DNA from: Pollutibacter soli | GTDB lineage: Bacteria > Bacteroidota > Bacteroidia > Chitinophagales > Chitinophagaceae | Assembly (NCBI GenBank): GCA_029269725.1 | Contig: JARJHS010000003.1 | Coordinates: 580,611-644,610, forward strand | DNA length: 64,000 nucleotides | Reading direction: 5' to 3' | Shown: one piece after another, positions 36,518 through 46,291 of the stretch | Position numbering within the stretch: position 1 is the first letter of the stretch | Layout of the letters: each line of letters begins with the position of its first letter | The notes under the pieces: model-generated | Told to the model about the DNA's origin: nothing | The model's database searches: none | What the model saw: only the letters and a program-made list of their open reading frames with translations | Position numbers and translations under genes: made by a program

Positions 36518-37723
36518 TTACATTTTGCTGAATTCGGGTTGCAGTTTAACCGGAGCGTTGAAATTGGTCAGTCCACTTTCAGGAACGGGTATTTCTTTCA
36601 TAATCACACCAGGGGTATTCAGCATAATGGAAAAATCCATCAGGAAATTATTTTTTCTTGCATACTCAATGTCCATGCTGATCCTTTCTTCTACTGAAAC
36701 GATGGCATTCTTGCGGTTCATAATCTGCCACAGACCGGTAATTCCGGCGGGAGCCATAAACCTTTCAGCCCACACATCAGTAGTAAGCGTTGAAGCTTCG
36801 TATAAAGGCAGTGGACGATTACCGACAACAGACATTTCACCGATCAGCACATTGTACAATTGAGGCAATTCGTCCAGGCCGGTTGACCTGAGGAATGAAC
36901 CTACTTTAGTAATCCTGGGATCGTTTTGAATTTTAAAGAACACAGGACCCAGGGAAGTATTGTATTTATTCAGGTGAAGCATCGAATTGATCATCCGATC
37001 AGCACCTACTTTCATTGTTCTGAACTTGAAAAATTTGAAAACTTTATAACCTCTGCCTGCGCGATATGAGTTATAGAAAACCGGACCCCGGGATTCGATC
37101 TTAATCGCAAGGGCAATCAGGATGAAAACAGGCATCAGGATGATCAGCGCGAGGCCAGATAAAACGATATCAACCGCTCTTTTCACCACGTTTTTTCTTC
37201 CTGTAAGATCTGATTCCTGGGTTTCAATGCGGATCTGCTGATTTCGTGCATTAAACTCAGACTTCATTTTTTTCAAAAACTCAATCTTACCGGCGATAAG
37301 AGCGATTTCAGTTTTCAGATCAACCAGCTCATCCACCATTTTATTTGCAATCACTTTACGTTTATCCGCAGCTGAAAGTCTGCGGATGTTGTAAAAAATC
37401 TGTGTTTGTGAAAATGAAAGTTCAGCTCCTAAGAACTGCTTTAATACAACCAGATTTTCATTTGAAAAATCAAGATCTATAAATATAAACTGAGGAACTG
37501 CGCTTTTAAAGCTGAGCTGACGTAAAACCTGAAGTGCTTCCGGAATATCTGAACAGCTATGCCCTGTATTGAAATTATTGAAAAGTTCCTGGAAGATTTC
37601 TTTTTCACCGCCGATGTACAGGAAAGCATCAGCCTGGGAGCCCGTTTCTTCCTTCCGTATTTTAACGTACTTGTATGTCGAGTTACGTTGGGGTAAATGT
37701 TCAATCTGCATAGTGTGTTTCAT
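36518..37723 (-). CDS. Bacterial sugar transferase with N-terminal receiver-like domain
   Basis: 401 residues. Residues about 30-165 look like a response-regulator receiver fold (FLYIGGEKEIFQELF at strand 1, QFIFIDLDFSN where the phospho-acceptor lies, IFYNIRRLSAADKRKVI at strand 4), but the acidic pair of strand 1 is missing, so it is a pseudo-receiver. One hydrophobic hairpin (about 195-220) precedes the catalytic domain with KRAVDIVLSGLALI, GPVFYNSYRAGRG, FKFRTMK, LRSTGLDELPQLYNVLIGEMSVVGNRPLPLY and AGITGLWQ. It initiates glycan synthesis on undecaprenyl phosphate. The multi-helix N-terminus of WcaJ is absent. It is 17 bases downstream of a stand-alone response regulator. Confidence 0.88.
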   Translation of the reverse strand: MKHTMQIEHLPQRNSTYKYVKIRKEETGSQADAFLYIGGEKEIFQELFNNFNTGHSCSDIPEALQVLRQLSFKSAVPQFIFIDLDFSNENLVVLKQFLGAELSFSQTQIFYNIRRLSAADKRKVIANKMVDELVDLKTEIALIAGKIEFLKKMKSEFNARNQQIRIETQESDLTGRKNVVKRAVDIVLSGLALIILMPVFILIALAIKIESRGPVFYNSYRAGRGYKVFKFFKFRTMKVGADRMINSMLHLNKYNTSLGPVFFKIQNDPRITKVGSFLRSTGLDELPQLYNVLIGEMSVVGNRPLPLYEASTLTTDVWAERFMAPAGITGLWQIMNRKNAIVSVEERISMDIEYARKNNFLMDFSIMLNTPGVIMKEIPVPESGLTNFNAPVKLQPEFSKM

Positions 37724-37740
37724 TAAGGGGTTGTAACGGA

Positions 37741-38130
37741 TTAATATATTTTCTCCGCGATCCTGTTGACCATAATGTTATCCACTGCTTCAAACAAACG
37801 AAGTGGATTGAACGGTTTAAGGAAGAAATCAGCAACTCCGTAGTTGACTGATTTTGCACGGGTATCTTCTTCATTTTCTCCTGATATAACCATCAGGGGA
37901 ATTCCTGAAAACAGGTGGCTGCCTGTTAAATATTTTACAAGTTCCCAGTCATTAAAATCCGGAAGTTCAGGATCCATAATGATCAGATCTGGTTGCTGTG
38001 CATTTCTCAGATAATACATTGCACTCAGACCATCAGGAACAGAAATTACTTTGTAATGCTTTTTTAGAATAGTATGCAACATGAATCTCATTGCCTTACT
38101 ATCATCAATTACCAAAATTTCCTTTCTCAT
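37741..38130 (-). CDS. Single-domain response regulator
   Basis: 129 residues, receiver domain only. The acidic pair is in ILVIDDSKAMR (D9, D10), the phospho-acceptor Asp is in DLIIMDPELPD near residue 56, the conserved Ser is in MVISGENE, and the Lys is in FFLKPFNP. All phosphorylation residues are present, so it should be a working receiver without an output domain. No histidine kinase gene is in the window. It is the first gene of a unit with the sugar transferase whose own N-terminus is a pseudo-receiver, suggesting control of EPS priming by protein contact. This is inference from gene order. Confidence 0.9.
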   Translation of the reverse strand: MRKEILVIDDSKAMRFMLHTILKKHYKVISVPDGLSAMYYLRNAQQPDLIIMDPELPDFNDWELVKYLTGSHLFSGIPLMVISGENEEDTRAKSVNYGVADFFLKPFNPLRLFEAVDNIMVNRIAEKIY

Positions 38131-38350
38131 TTTCTTAGGGAAGTAAAAAGTTATGAATCCGGTTGGATCAACCGTGGATCATATGAAATTGGAACTTTCA
38201 GTTGCTCGCTAAGAAATCAGAAATCCTGCTTCAATGGAATTGGAAGAAAACGAACAGATGTTTTATGAAGGATAAAGGGCTTGGTGCTTATTTAACACCG
38301 GTTTCTCGAAAAGAAAATGGAATAAAAACTGATTGGGTTGAATACGAGGT

Positions 38351-38381
38351 TAAAGATATAAACAAAATTCATTAAACCAAA
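38351..38381 (-). promoter_or_regulatory. Putative promoter for the response regulator-sugar transferase unit
   Basis: On the minus strand TTTG (38381-38378) and TATCTTTA (38358-38351) are 19 bases apart, a perfect upstream box and a 7 of 8 match to TAnnTTTG. It lies between the end of the GT2 gene at 38408 and the regulator start at 38130, leaving a leader of about 210 bases. Confidence 0.45.
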
Positions 38382-38407
38382 TACAGAAAGAGAATTTATA
38401 CGCAAAA

Positions 38408-39625
38408 TCAGGTATTTTTACGATCAATGTATGTAATTTTTCGATCAGCTCTTTCTGATTTTTCCCAAAGCACTGACTGTCTTCCTCTTAAATACCTGAA
38501 TAACCCAGCCCAGATAGTAAAGTTCATGAATACGAAATAGTAAGGAATAAAGAATAAACTGAGTTTTCGCAGTTTATTTCGTGTCATCAGCCAGCCAAAA
38601 AATGCGAAAACATAAAAAGCGATCTGGGACCCTAGTAATACTTTATAAAGAAGAGGCTTATTATTTGTCAGTGATACGATTAATATATTAAGAAAAAATA
38701 TCAGCGGTAACGCAGGCGGACAAAATGCCCATCGCAATACGCGACGCGAAATGTATTGAAACGAAAGTTTCCCCCATTTAAAAATATTTAGTAATGAGGA
38801 CATTCTTTTCATTCCCTGGAATGCGCCTGCGCCTATCCTTTTTTTTCGTTTTTTTTCTTCTTCGATATTTTGAGAAGGTAATTCGCTTGCAACAGCACCA
38901 GGTTCATAACTGATGACATAACCCTGCCTGCAAACATCGAGCGAAAGGATAAAATCGTCGAGTATGGTATCCCGTTGGAGATCGCGGTATAATTTACTAC
39001 GTACAGAAAACAACTCTCCTGCAGCACCAACAATCGAGTAAAATTCTGCATCCAGTTTTTTCAAAAATGATTCATATTTCCAATAGGCGCTCTCACCTTC
39101 TGCCTGACCGTCGACTGTCAATACTTTTTTTTCTCCGGATACACCTCCAACTTTTTTGTCACTGTAATGCTGAATAATCAACATCAATGCATCAGGATTG
39201 ATCATGGTATTTGCATCAGTAAAAACAAGAATATCTGAATCATGACAAAAAGCTGCTGCGCGATTCATTGCTGATGCTTTTCCTTTTCGCTCATCCTGGT
39301 GCAGGAGAAATATGCTGGGAAATCTTTTCACAATCTCTGGCGTGCTATCATTTGAACCGTCACTGATCACAACAATTCTGAACAAACCGGGTGGATACTT
39401 CAGAGACAAACTGTTGTTGATCTTTTGTTCGATAACCTCACTTTCATTATAAGCAGGAATGATCATTGCAACGGACGGGTGAGGGAAAGCGGTGTTATCT
39501 TTGTTTTTATATTTCCCCAATATCTTTTGAACTTTCAGCCAAAGCCAAACGAAAATTCCATACCCGGCATAGGTGTAGAACACACCAAGGAGAAGTAACC
39601 AGAATATAATTTGAAGAATGTCCAT
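38408..39625 (-). CDS. Membrane-bound glycosyltransferase family 2 protein
   Basis: 405 residues from the ATG at 39625 (MDILQIIFW); the open frame continues 97 codons upstream into the divergent gene but that part is not coding-like. One N-terminal membrane helix (YTYAGYGIFVWLWL) anchors a GT-A domain with VAMIIPAYNE, VVISDGSND, VFTDANTMI and LDDFILSLDVCRQGY, then the KRIGAGAFQG segment near the place of the QxxRW motif. Three to four helices follow. The architecture is that of processive or membrane GT2 enzymes (hyaluronan/cellulose synthase relatives). It ends the minus-strand EPS group and is divergent from rarA. Confidence 0.9.
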   Translation of the reverse strand: MDILQIIFWLLLLGVFYTYAGYGIFVWLWLKVQKILGKYKNKDNTAFPHPSVAMIIPAYNESEVIEQKINNSLSLKYPPGLFRIVVISDGSNDSTPEIVKRFPSIFLLHQDERKGKASAMNRAAAFCHDSDILVFTDANTMINPDALMLIIQHYSDKKVGGVSGEKKVLTVDGQAEGESAYWKYESFLKKLDAEFYSIVGAAGELFSVRSKLYRDLQRDTILDDFILSLDVCRQGYVISYEPGAVASELPSQNIEEEKKRKKRIGAGAFQGMKRMSSLLNIFKWGKLSFQYISRRVLRWAFCPPALPLIFFLNILIVSLTNNKPLLYKVLLGSQIAFYVFAFFGWLMTRNKLRKLSLFFIPYYFVFMNFTIWAGLFRYLRGRQSVLWEKSERADRKITYIDRKNT

Positions 39626-39738
39626 GCGGGCAGTAAAATAATGAAACGAAGTCAGAATTATTGGATTATGAAAGGTGGATTTCCTTCCGGAGTATTGCGA
39701 TGAGAATATTATTGAGGTTTTGATAAATTGAAGCAGGA

Positions 39739-41013
39739 ATGAAAAACGAGAACAATACGGCACCACTTGCAGAACGCATGCGGCCTGAAAAGCTGGAAGA
39801 TCTGACAGGCCAGGAGCATCTGACCGGACCGGGAAGTATTCTGCGAAATGCAATAGAGAGAGGTACAGTTCCATCGATGATTCTTTGGGGACCTCCCGGC
39901 ACCGGAAAAACGACAATTGCGAATATTATCGCGCACGCAACTTCAAAAAAGTTTTATGTTTTAAGTGCGATTAGTGCTGGGGTAAAAGATATCCGCGAAG
40001 TAATTGAAGAAGCCAAAAATAATGAAGGATCAATTCTCTTCATCGATGAAATACACAGGTTCAACAAAGGGCAACAAGACGCATTGCTTGGGGCTGTGGA
40101 AAAAGGCACTGTTACTTTAATTGGAGCCACAACAGAAAACCCTTCATTTGAAGTGAACAGTGCGCTTCTTTCCCGCTGCCAGGTATTTGTACTTCGCCCG
40201 TTGAATACAGATAGTTTAAGAAAGCTGCTGGATAAGGCAATCGCGACAGATCCTGTTTTACAGGAAAAAAACATCACCATCGCGGAATACGAGGCATTGT
40301 TCAGGTTTTCGGGAGGTGACGGAAGGAAGTTGTTGAATCTCCTGGAGCTGACCGTAGCCTCTGCTCCGGATGAAAATCCCGTAATCACCGATGACATGGT
40401 GATGAATAATCTGCAGCAAAAAATGGCGCTCTATGATAAACAAGGTGAACAGCACTATGATATTATTTCTGCTTTTATCAAATCGATGAAGGGAAGCGAC
40501 CCGAATGGAGCCGTTTACTGGCTGGCCAGGATGCTGGAGGGCGGCGAAGACATCAAATTTATTGCCCGGCGAATGGTTGTTCTGGCGAGCGAGGATATCG
40601 GGAACGCCAATCCAACCGCCCTGGTTTTGGCGAATGCCTGTTTTGAAGCGGTCAACAAGATCGGGAACCCTGAAGCCAGGATCATTCTCAGCCAATGCGC
40701 CATTTACCTGGCCACTTCACCAAAAAGCAATGCCAGCTATATGGCCATCGAAAATGCCCTCGCTTCAGTCAGGGCCACTGGCGACCTGGCAGTGCCCATG
40801 CATATCCGCAATGCCCCGACCGGACTTATGAAAAAGATTGGCTATGGCAACGATTACGAATACCCTCATAATCACGCCGGTAATTTTGTTTTGCAGGAAT
40901 ATCTTCCTGAAAAACTACGTAATAGCACTTTTTATAGTCCGCAAAAAAATGCAAGAGAAGAAGAAATAAGAAAATTTCTGCGCGAAAGATGGAAAGAGAA
41001 GTATGGATACTGA
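39739..41013 (+). CDS. rarA: Replication-associated recombination protein A (AAA+ ATPase)
   Basis: 424 residues, standard for RarA/MgsA/WRNIP1 proteins. The N-terminus has ERMRPEKLEDLTGQEHL, Walker A GPPGTGKTT near residue 55, Walker B ILFIDEIHRFN and sensor 1 LIGATTENPSFEVN, followed by the C-terminal tetramerisation region (IKSMKGSDPNGAVYWLARML, GNDYEYPHNHAG). It acts at stalled replication forks. It stands alone, 114 bases from the divergent GT2. Confidence 0.95.
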   Translation: MKNENNTAPLAERMRPEKLEDLTGQEHLTGPGSILRNAIERGTVPSMILWGPPGTGKTTIANIIAHATSKKFYVLSAISAGVKDIREVIEEAKNNEGSILFIDEIHRFNKGQQDALLGAVEKGTVTLIGATTENPSFEVNSALLSRCQVFVLRPLNTDSLRKLLDKAIATDPVLQEKNITIAEYEALFRFSGGDGRKLLNLLELTVASAPDENPVITDDMVMNNLQQKMALYDKQGEQHYDIISAFIKSMKGSDPNGAVYWLARMLEGGEDIKFIARRMVVLASEDIGNANPTALVLANACFEAVNKIGNPEARIILSQCAIYLATSPKSNASYMAIENALASVRATGDLAVPMHIRNAPTGLMKKIGYGNDYEYPHNHAGNFVLQEYLPEKLRNSTFYSPQKNAREEEIRKFLRERWKEKYGY

Positions 41014-41089
41014 TTACAAGTGCTAAAAAATTCGTTTTCTAACGTTTTAGAATAACCGAATTAAATAAAAGATTGATTTCAATTTTAGT

Positions 41090-41539
41090 ATGAGTGAAAT
41101 AAGATGGAATTGTAAAAGTTTTGATGAATTGACAACTAACGAGTTGTACAACATTTTGCGATTGAGAAGTGAAATTTTTGTTGTTGAACAGCAATGCATT
41201 TTTCTTGATATGGATGATAAAGATCAGCAATCATATCATGTTGCAGGATATGTTGATGATCAGTTGATTGCATATGCACGCATTCTTCCCGCGGGATTGT
41301 CATTCGCTGAAACCTCGATCGGGCGCGTGATTGCGGCGAAAGCCGCAAGAAATTCAGGTGCAGGAAGAATGCTGATGGAAAAATCAATTTCGCATGCAAA
41401 AGAAATATTTGGTAATCAACCGATAAGGATCGGAGCACAATTATATCTGAAAAAATTCTATTCTTCACTTGGCTTTAACACAGTGAGTGATGTATATATG
41501 GAAGACGGAATTGAACACATTGAAATGTTGCTTTACTAG
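41090..41539 (+). CDS. elaA: GNAT family N-acetyltransferase, ElaA type
   Basis: 149 residues. The ElaA-type start (WNCKSFDELTTNELYNILRLRSEIFVVEQQ) and the acetyl-CoA loop near GRVIAAKAARNSGAGRMLM, with the late GAQLYLKKFYSSLGF, identify the group. Substrate is unknown. It starts 76 bases after rarA and may be read with it. Confidence 0.88.
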   Translation: MSEIRWNCKSFDELTTNELYNILRLRSEIFVVEQQCIFLDMDDKDQQSYHVAGYVDDQLIAYARILPAGLSFAETSIGRVIAAKAARNSGAGRMLMEKSISHAKEIFGNQPIRIGAQLYLKKFYSSLGFNTVSDVYMEDGIEHIEMLLY

Positions 41540-41671
41540 TAGTTATACAATTCATCATTAGTTATTTTACGCTCATCTTCAAAGCGTTGAATTTTTATAC
41601 CGGATAAAATATTTCGGTACTGCGAAGCGTTATTTCACAGTCCAAACTTTTGAAAATCCAAATCCGGTATC

Positions 41672-42646
41672 ATGAAAAAAAGTGTACGTTCCTGGCTCTG
41701 GAAATCTGTACTTTTAACCCTAATCGTTTCTTCCTCAATCTTAGGCGTATCTGCACAAATGAAATTTGAAGCAGGTATCAGCATTGGTCCATCCAACTTT
41801 CTTGGAGATCTTGGAGGTCGTGTAGGTAAAGGACAGACTTTCATTAAGGATAATAATTTCGGCCTGACCAGGATCATGCCCGGCATATTTGCTTCTGTCG
41901 CACCGAATGAAATCATCAATTTCAGATTGATGTTCAACTTCGGAAAGCTGGAAGGTGCTGACAGTATAATCAAAGGAAAAGGTGGCTGGGAAGAAGCCCG
42001 CCGCGCCAGAAATCAACATTTTAAATCTTCACTTCTCGAATTATTTGTAGGAGCAGAATTTTACCCTACTGCAATTTTTGAAGAAGATCCTACTGACCTT
42101 TATCGCAAACTCCGTCCATACGGTATTATTGGAATTGGTCTTTTCCACTTCAATCCAAAAGCAGAATATATTACTCCTAACGGACGTCACGAATGGGTTG
42201 AATTGAAACCGCTTCGTACAGAAGGCCAGGGAATGTCAAATCATCCAGATAGAAAAGAATATAATCTTACCCAGGTGAATGTTCCTATGGGATTGGGTGT
42301 TAAATACTTCGTAAACGAAAAATTCAACGTCAGTTTTGAAATTCTGCATAGGGTTACTTTCACTGATTATATCGATGATGTAAGTACAAAATATATCGAT
42401 TCACAGGATTTCTATGATTACTTCGGTGCAGGTTCTGCAACTGCAGATATCGCGCGTCAGATGGCTAACAAAGCAGCTTATGCAAATGGTGGTAACTACC
42501 GCACAAGCTATGAGCCCGGAAAGAAAAGAGGTAATCCTGGTCAGAACGATTCATATTACTCAACTACTTTGAAATTTGGATTCCGCATCGGTGATCCAAA
42601 CAGAAGCTACCTCAGAGGTACACGCTGCCCTGTTGTCAGATTCTGA
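41672..42646 (+). CDS. Outer-membrane beta-barrel protein, DUF6089-like
   Basis: 324 residues. A signal peptide ends near SAQM (residue 29). The mature start FEAGISIGPSNFLGDLGG is typical of the DUF6089 group, to which the T9SS component PorG belongs, and alternating polar/hydrophobic strands continue to a C-terminal Phe. It is longer than PorG, so it is a relative rather than a secure ortholog. It probably resides in the outer membrane. A terminator follows 12 bases past the stop. Confidence 0.8.
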   Translation: MKKSVRSWLWKSVLLTLIVSSSILGVSAQMKFEAGISIGPSNFLGDLGGRVGKGQTFIKDNNFGLTRIMPGIFASVAPNEIINFRLMFNFGKLEGADSIIKGKGGWEEARRARNQHFKSSLLELFVGAEFYPTAIFEEDPTDLYRKLRPYGIIGIGLFHFNPKAEYITPNGRHEWVELKPLRTEGQGMSNHPDRKEYNLTQVNVPMGLGVKYFVNEKFNVSFEILHRVTFTDYIDDVSTKYIDSQDFYDYFGAGSATADIARQMANKAAYANGGNYRTSYEPGKKRGNPGQNDSYYSTTLKFGFRIGDPNRSYLRGTRCPVVRF

Positions 42647-42658
42647 TCAATCATACTA

Positions 42659-42688
42659 AAAAAGCATGCTGTTGTCAGCATGCTTTTT
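42659..42688 (+). terminator. Terminator after the beta-barrel gene
   Basis: A 13-bp perfect stem (42659-42671 with 42676-42688) around loop TTGT ends in five T. The A/T ends make it potentially active in both directions. Confidence 0.88.
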
Positions 42689-42896
42689 CAAAAGTCCTTT
42701 CAAATTTTTTCATTAATCCGTTCCTTACCGAAAGCTGAATTGTCTTTACAATCAGGCTATTGACCCACACGTACACACGAACCGAAAACTGGAAAAATAT
42801 CAGGCTCATCCCGCAACGGATACCCGGTATTTTTCCATTTTTGTTTTTAAGGAGGTTCAGACTTCAACGTTAAACGTTAAACATTGCACAGCCGGT

Positions 42897-43421
42897 TCAT
42901 AGAAAGATCTCTGCAGCTTCTTCCCAGTTGCTGATCCTTTTGTAGCCTGTTACATCAACATTATGTGGGGTATTGAAGAGATATTTCTGACCAGGGAAAT
43001 GGATAAGATTACGCGCGTGGTCGTCGATCATGTGATCACCAACGATCATCCGCTTATCCCCGCAAAGAACGAGTTGACGCCAGTTAAGAAACGGGAAATG
43101 CTCCAGTAACCAATCCAGCTTTTCTTTTAATGAATTAGGAAATTCGGTTGCTGCCGATACGATAAATAGTTCGTACTTGTCGTTGATTCCCTCAATCACG
43201 GGAACACAACCTTCAATCAACGGAAGATTTCTGAAAAAACCGACACTGTGCAGTCTTTCACTCACAATAGCCTGATGCTCGGAAGGGAAACCTGCAAGCC
43301 ATGATCCCACTTTCATTTTATCATAGTCTACATCCTTGCCATATTCTTTTCTATACCATTGTATCATATCGCCCATCGGATCTGCGATAACTTCGTCCAT
43401 ATCAATGATCATTCTTTCCAT
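42897..43421 (-). CDS. 5'(3')-deoxyribonucleotidase-like HAD phosphatase
   Basis: 174 residues. HAD motif I is IDMDEVIAD (nucleophile and acid Asp), motif II Ser/Thr lies in FIVSAATEFP, and the end has CGDKRMIVGDHMIDDHARN with the motif IV Asp pair. The set matches the NT5C family that hydrolyses deoxyribonucleoside monophosphates. It starts one base after the uvrA stop and is read in the same operon. Confidence 0.9.
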   Translation of the reverse strand: MERMIIDMDEVIADPMGDMIQWYRKEYGKDVDYDKMKVGSWLAGFPSEHQAIVSERLHSVGFFRNLPLIEGCVPVIEGINDKYELFIVSAATEFPNSLKEKLDWLLEHFPFLNWRQLVLCGDKRMIVGDHMIDDHARNLIHFPGQKYLFNTPHNVDVTGYKRISNWEEAAEIFL

Positions 43422-43422
43422 A

Positions 43423-46245
43423 CTATGAAAGTTCGGCTTTTAGATATTTTGCTGTATGACTTTGTTTTATTTTAACCAATTGCTCGGGCGTTCCCTGGAA
43501 CAGCACTTCTCCTCCGCCATCACCACCTTCCGGACCAAGATCGAGAATATAGTCTGCCACTTTTATCACATCCATATTATGCTCGATCACCAGTACCGTA
43601 TTACCACGATCAACAAGTTTATTCAGTACTTCCAGCAGGTGACTGATGTCCTGGAAATGAAGACCGGTGGTGGGTTCGTCAAGTATATAAAAAGTTTTTC
43701 CGGTATCTCTTTTCGAAAGTTCAGTCGCCAGCTTCACACGCTGCGCCTCGCCCCCACTAAGCGTTACAGCGGATTGACCGATGGTAATATACCCAAGACC
43801 AACCTCCTGCAACACTTTAATTTTTCTATATAGATAAGGAACATTTACAAAAAATTCAACGGCTTCATCAACAGTCATATCCAGTACATCACTGATGGAT
43901 TTTCCTTTGTACCGGATTTCCAGTGTTTCACGATTGTATCTTTTCCCGTTACATTTTTCGCAAGGAACGTAAACATCCGGTAAAAAATTCATTTCAATCA
44001 CACGCATTCCACCACCTTCACAAATTTCACAACGGCCGGTTTTGACATTGAATGAAAAACGACCTGCGTTATAACCACGGATCTTTGCTTCAGGTACGGA
44101 TGCATACAATGTTCTTATCTCTGTAAAGAAACCGCAGTAAGTAGCAGGATTGCTCCTCGGTGTACGTCCGATCGGTGACTGATCAATTTCAATTACTTTA
44201 TCAATATTCTCCAGCCCCTTGATTTTCTTATACGGCATCGGCGTCACTCTTGATCCATAACTGTGATGACTCAGGATCGGATAAAGTGTTTCGTTAATCA
44301 GTGTTGATTTTCCGCTGCCGCTTACACCTGTTACAAGGATAAGTGTCCCGAGAGGCATGGATATGCTTACACCTTTCAGGTTATTTCCCGTTGCTCCGGA
44401 TAACTCAAGTGTTTTGCCGTTTCCTTTTCTTCTTTCCGCAGGTACACTGATTTTTTTCTCCCCGTTCAGGTACATCGCTGTTTCAGAATGCGAACGCAAT
44501 ACATCATCAGGAGTTCCCTGTGAAACGATTTCGCCACCATGCAATCCTGCTCTCGGACCGATATCCACGAGGTGATCTGCAGCCATCATGATGTCTTTAT
44601 CGTGTTCTACCACAATCACACTATTGCCAACATTACGGAGATTTTTTAGTGCGTCGATCAGGCGTTGATTATCGCGCTGATGCAATCCGATAGAAGGCTC
44701 ATCAAGTATATAAGTGATGCCCTGTAATTGCGATCCTATCTGCGTTGCGAGGCGTATGCGTTGCGATTCCCCGCCGCTCAGCGTTCTGGTTGCACGGTTC
44801 AGTGTAAGGTAGTTAAGCCCTACATTCAGCAGAAACTGTACGCGCTCACGAATTTCTTTCAGAATATCTTTTGCAATGATTTTTTGTTTATCTGATATGT
44901 TTTTCTCGATACCGGTAAACCATTGCTGCATTTTATCGAGATTCATTTCTCCCAGCTCAGCAATATTCTTATCATGAAATTTAAACCAGAGACTTTCTTT
45001 TTTCAGACGTGTGCCATTACAAAGCGGGCAGGTTTTCAGTTCCATAAATTGTTCCGCCCACTCACGTATAGCGTCACTCGAAGTGCCGGAAAACCAGCGT
45101 ATGATCATGTTCACAACTCCTTCATATTCTGAAGCGTAGTAAGTTGTTTCGCTAGTGCCTTCAAATGTGGGCGCTTCATTTACATTTCCTTCTTCCGATC
45201 CGTACAACAAAACGTTCTTAACCTTCGGCGCAAGTTGCTTGATCGGTGTCTTTAAACTGAATTTGTACTTTTTTGCCACCTGCTCCACCTGTCGATAGGA
45301 ATGTGCATCGCGGGCTTCACCCAACGGTGCTATTCCTCCGGCTTCCACTGACAATTCCGGATCGGGAATAACCAGGTCAAGATTTACCTGGTAAATCTGT
45401 CCGAGTCCCTTGCATTCCGGGCATGCGCCATAAGGAGAATTGAAGGAAAATGTATTGGGTGAAGGTTCTTCATAAGAGAGACCCGTATCCTCGCACATCA
45501 GCAGGCGGCTGTATCTTTTCAACTCACCCGTTTCAGGAAGAATAAACAAAAGATCATTGCCCGTCTGCAACGCTTTCTGTACACTTTGGGTAAGACGCAA
45601 TTTCATTTCTGCAGTGGCCGGTAAACGATCGATCACGATTTCAATATCATGAATCTTGTATCGATCTACCTGCATTTTAGGAACGAGGTCGCGCAGTTCA
45701 CCATCAACCCTTACTTTCAGAAATCCTTTCTTTCTTATCTCTTCAAATAATTCACGATAATGACCTTTACGCCCCCTTACAACTGGTGCAAGAATCGTGA
45801 GCTTCTTGCCTTTGAATTTTTTGAAAATATCAGCCACGATTTCTTCTTCACTGAAACGGGTCATTTTTTTTCCGGTGTTGTATGACCATGCCTCTCCTGC
45901 CCTTGCAAAAAGTAAACGAAGAAAATCATACACTTCAGTGATCGTTCCGACGGTAGATCGTGGATTTTTGTTCGTTGTTTTCTGCTCGATGGAAATAACC
46001 GGTGAAAGGCCGGAAATCTTATCAACATCAGGTCTCTCCATTTCCCCGATAAACTGCCTCGCATAAGCTCCGAAGGTCTCCATGTACCTCCGTTGTCCTT
46101 CTGCATAAATCGTATCAAACGCCAGCGAAGATTTTCCGCTTCCGCTAATACCCGTGATTACAACAAGTTTATTTTTGGGAATAGTGATGTCCAGGTTCTT
46201 CAGGTTATGCACACGCGCGCCAACCACTTCTATTACTTCATCCAT
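43423..46245 (-). CDS. uvrA: Excinuclease ABC subunit A
   Basis: 940 residues, the standard length. Two ABC ATPase halves have Walker A GISGSGKSSLAFDT near residue 32 and GVSGSGKSTLINET near residue 640, with signature LSGGESQRIRLA and LSGGEAQRVKLA. Zinc modules are visible as CPECKGLG, CPLCNGTR and CEICEGGG with a later CEKCNGKRY. It is the damage-recognition subunit of nucleotide excision repair. A -7 box lies 39 bases upstream. Confidence 0.97.
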   Translation of the reverse strand: MDEVIEVVGARVHNLKNLDITIPKNKLVVITGISGSGKSSLAFDTIYAEGQRRYMETFGAYARQFIGEMERPDVDKISGLSPVISIEQKTTNKNPRSTVGTITEVYDFLRLLFARAGEAWSYNTGKKMTRFSEEEIVADIFKKFKGKKLTILAPVVRGRKGHYRELFEEIRKKGFLKVRVDGELRDLVPKMQVDRYKIHDIEIVIDRLPATAEMKLRLTQSVQKALQTGNDLLFILPETGELKRYSRLLMCEDTGLSYEEPSPNTFSFNSPYGACPECKGLGQIYQVNLDLVIPDPELSVEAGGIAPLGEARDAHSYRQVEQVAKKYKFSLKTPIKQLAPKVKNVLLYGSEEGNVNEAPTFEGTSETTYYASEYEGVVNMIIRWFSGTSSDAIREWAEQFMELKTCPLCNGTRLKKESLWFKFHDKNIAELGEMNLDKMQQWFTGIEKNISDKQKIIAKDILKEIRERVQFLLNVGLNYLTLNRATRTLSGGESQRIRLATQIGSQLQGITYILDEPSIGLHQRDNQRLIDALKNLRNVGNSVIVVEHDKDIMMAADHLVDIGPRAGLHGGEIVSQGTPDDVLRSHSETAMYLNGEKKISVPAERRKGNGKTLELSGATGNNLKGVSISMPLGTLILVTGVSGSGKSTLINETLYPILSHHSYGSRVTPMPYKKIKGLENIDKVIEIDQSPIGRTPRSNPATYCGFFTEIRTLYASVPEAKIRGYNAGRFSFNVKTGRCEICEGGGMRVIEMNFLPDVYVPCEKCNGKRYNRETLEIRYKGKSISDVLDMTVDEAVEFFVNVPYLYRKIKVLQEVGLGYITIGQSAVTLSGGEAQRVKLATELSKRDTGKTFYILDEPTTGLHFQDISHLLEVLNKLVDRGNTVLVIEHNMDVIKVADYILDLGPEGGDGGGEVLFQGTPEQLVKIKQSHTAKYLKAELS

Positions 46246-46283
46246 AAAAAATTCCTATGCTTTAAATTGCCTGAAAAGGAGGG

Positions 46284-46291
46284 CAAATTTA
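46284..46291 (-). promoter_or_regulatory. -7 box of a uvrA promoter
   Basis: On the minus strand TAAATTTG is a perfect TAnnTTTG match, 39 bases upstream of the uvrA ATG and directly after the stop of the upstream glycosyltransferase gene. A clear TTG/TTTG partner at the usual distance was not found. Confidence 0.45.

Noticed and set aside
39626..39916. Upstream extension of the GT2 frame by 97 codons
   Set aside because: It crosses the start of rarA on the other strand and does not resemble GT2 proteins, which begin at MDILQII.
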